A stretch of 42,705 bases of DNA from Cytophagales bacterium (GTDB taxonomy: Bacteria; Bacteroidota; Bacteroidia; Cytophagales; Spirosomataceae): the NCBI GenBank assembly GCA_013298865.1, contig JAAFJL010000025.1, positions 1 to 42,705 on the forward strand, given 5' to 3'. The notes beneath the pieces were generated by a model that was not told the origin of the DNA, made no database searches, and saw only the letters and a list, made by a program, of their open reading frames with translations. Below, piece after piece: positions 42,580 through 42,705 of this stretch. The position numbers were made by a program, and so were the translations under genes. Every line of letters begins with the position of its first letter. The first letter of the stretch is position 1.

Positions 42580-42705
42580 ATGAAAAATTACTTTTATCTC
42601 GTCTTAATTTTAGTGTTATCCTCAAACGCATCTCAGGCTCAGTCTCCTGTGGGTTTTCCAAATGGAATTGTCGTCGGACTTCCTACGATAACCATTCCTT
42701 CGGGC
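42580..42705 (+). CDS. Secreted protein, 3' partial
   Basis: ATG at 42580 opens a frame that runs to the end of the window (42 codons). It encodes a signal peptide (MKNYFYLVLILVLSSNASQAQ) followed by SPVGFPNGIVVGLPTITIPSG. The start and the context, fifth in a row of exported-protein genes, suggest another surface protein, but the fold cannot be told from this fragment. Confidence 0.75.
   Translation, partial: MKNYFYLVLILVLSSNASQAQSPVGFPNGIVVGLPTITIPSG

Overview
The window looks like a chromosomal segment of a low-GC, Gram-negative Bacteroidota, most likely order Cytophagales (Spirosomaceae/Cytophagaceae type). The grounds are a type IX secretion C-terminal domain, many exported proteins with signal peptides ending in AQ or SQ, SdrD-B and Ig-like giant surface proteins, SBBP and head-repeat (YadA-like) proteins, promoter boxes of the TAnnTTTG kind, and Bacteroidota-style hisG-hisD-hisC order. 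The genus cannot be fixed from sequence alone. No rRNA, tRNA, CRISPR array or transposase gene was seen.

Layout. (1) Bases 1-7154 hold the 3' part of a giant surface protein with SdrD-B domains and many Ig-like modules, including a 708-bp unit repeated three times almost without change. (2) 7476-7997 is an M15 peptidase. (3) 8034-12947 (minus) is a histidine operon hisG-hisD-hisC interleaved with three non-histidine genes: a HAD-like protein, a PD-(D/E)XK-like protein and a Uma2-family protein. (4) 13227-16515 (minus) holds a membrane CotH-kinase protein and an MHS-type MFS transporter. (5) 16862-18982 is a secreted M43 metalloprotease. (6) 19038-22137 (minus) holds an MBL-fold hydrolase and a TMEM175-like channel, split by a 1.6-kb lipoprotein-XisI-XisH cassette flanked by 41-bp direct repeats. 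(7) 22184-27974 (minus) holds a T9SS-exported CotH/LTD protein, carboxynorspermidine decarboxylase and a CocE-type hydrolase. (8) 28126-30996 (plus) holds an S9 peptidase and a small hypothetical protein. (9) 31045-33834 (minus) is a TPR histidine kinase and a NarL-type regulator. (10) 34028 to the end (plus) is a run of exported proteins: two duplicated lipoproteins with different C-termini, a head-repeat adhesin, an SBBP protein and the start of another secreted protein.

Most notable structure outside genes: intergenic arrays with a strict 7-base period, often in inverted pairs (7368, 12954, 16548/16632, 25917/26046, 42261, 42494); a 29-bp sequence shared by the upstream regions of hisG and the S9 peptidase; a 47-bp near-palindrome in front of the histidine kinase; a 44-bp inverted repeat between two heptamer hairpins at 42.3-42.5 kb; and repeats showing that the XisHI cassette was inserted and that the lipoprotein pair arose by duplication with 3'-end replacement.

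How it works together: the window is mainly cell-surface and secreted biology (adhesins, proteases, CotH proteins) next to core metabolism (histidine, polyamine). The two-component pair is divergent from the surface-protein run and may control it. Uma2, XisH/XisI and heptamer repeats are also familiar from filamentous cyanobacteria, which hints at a shared accessory pool.
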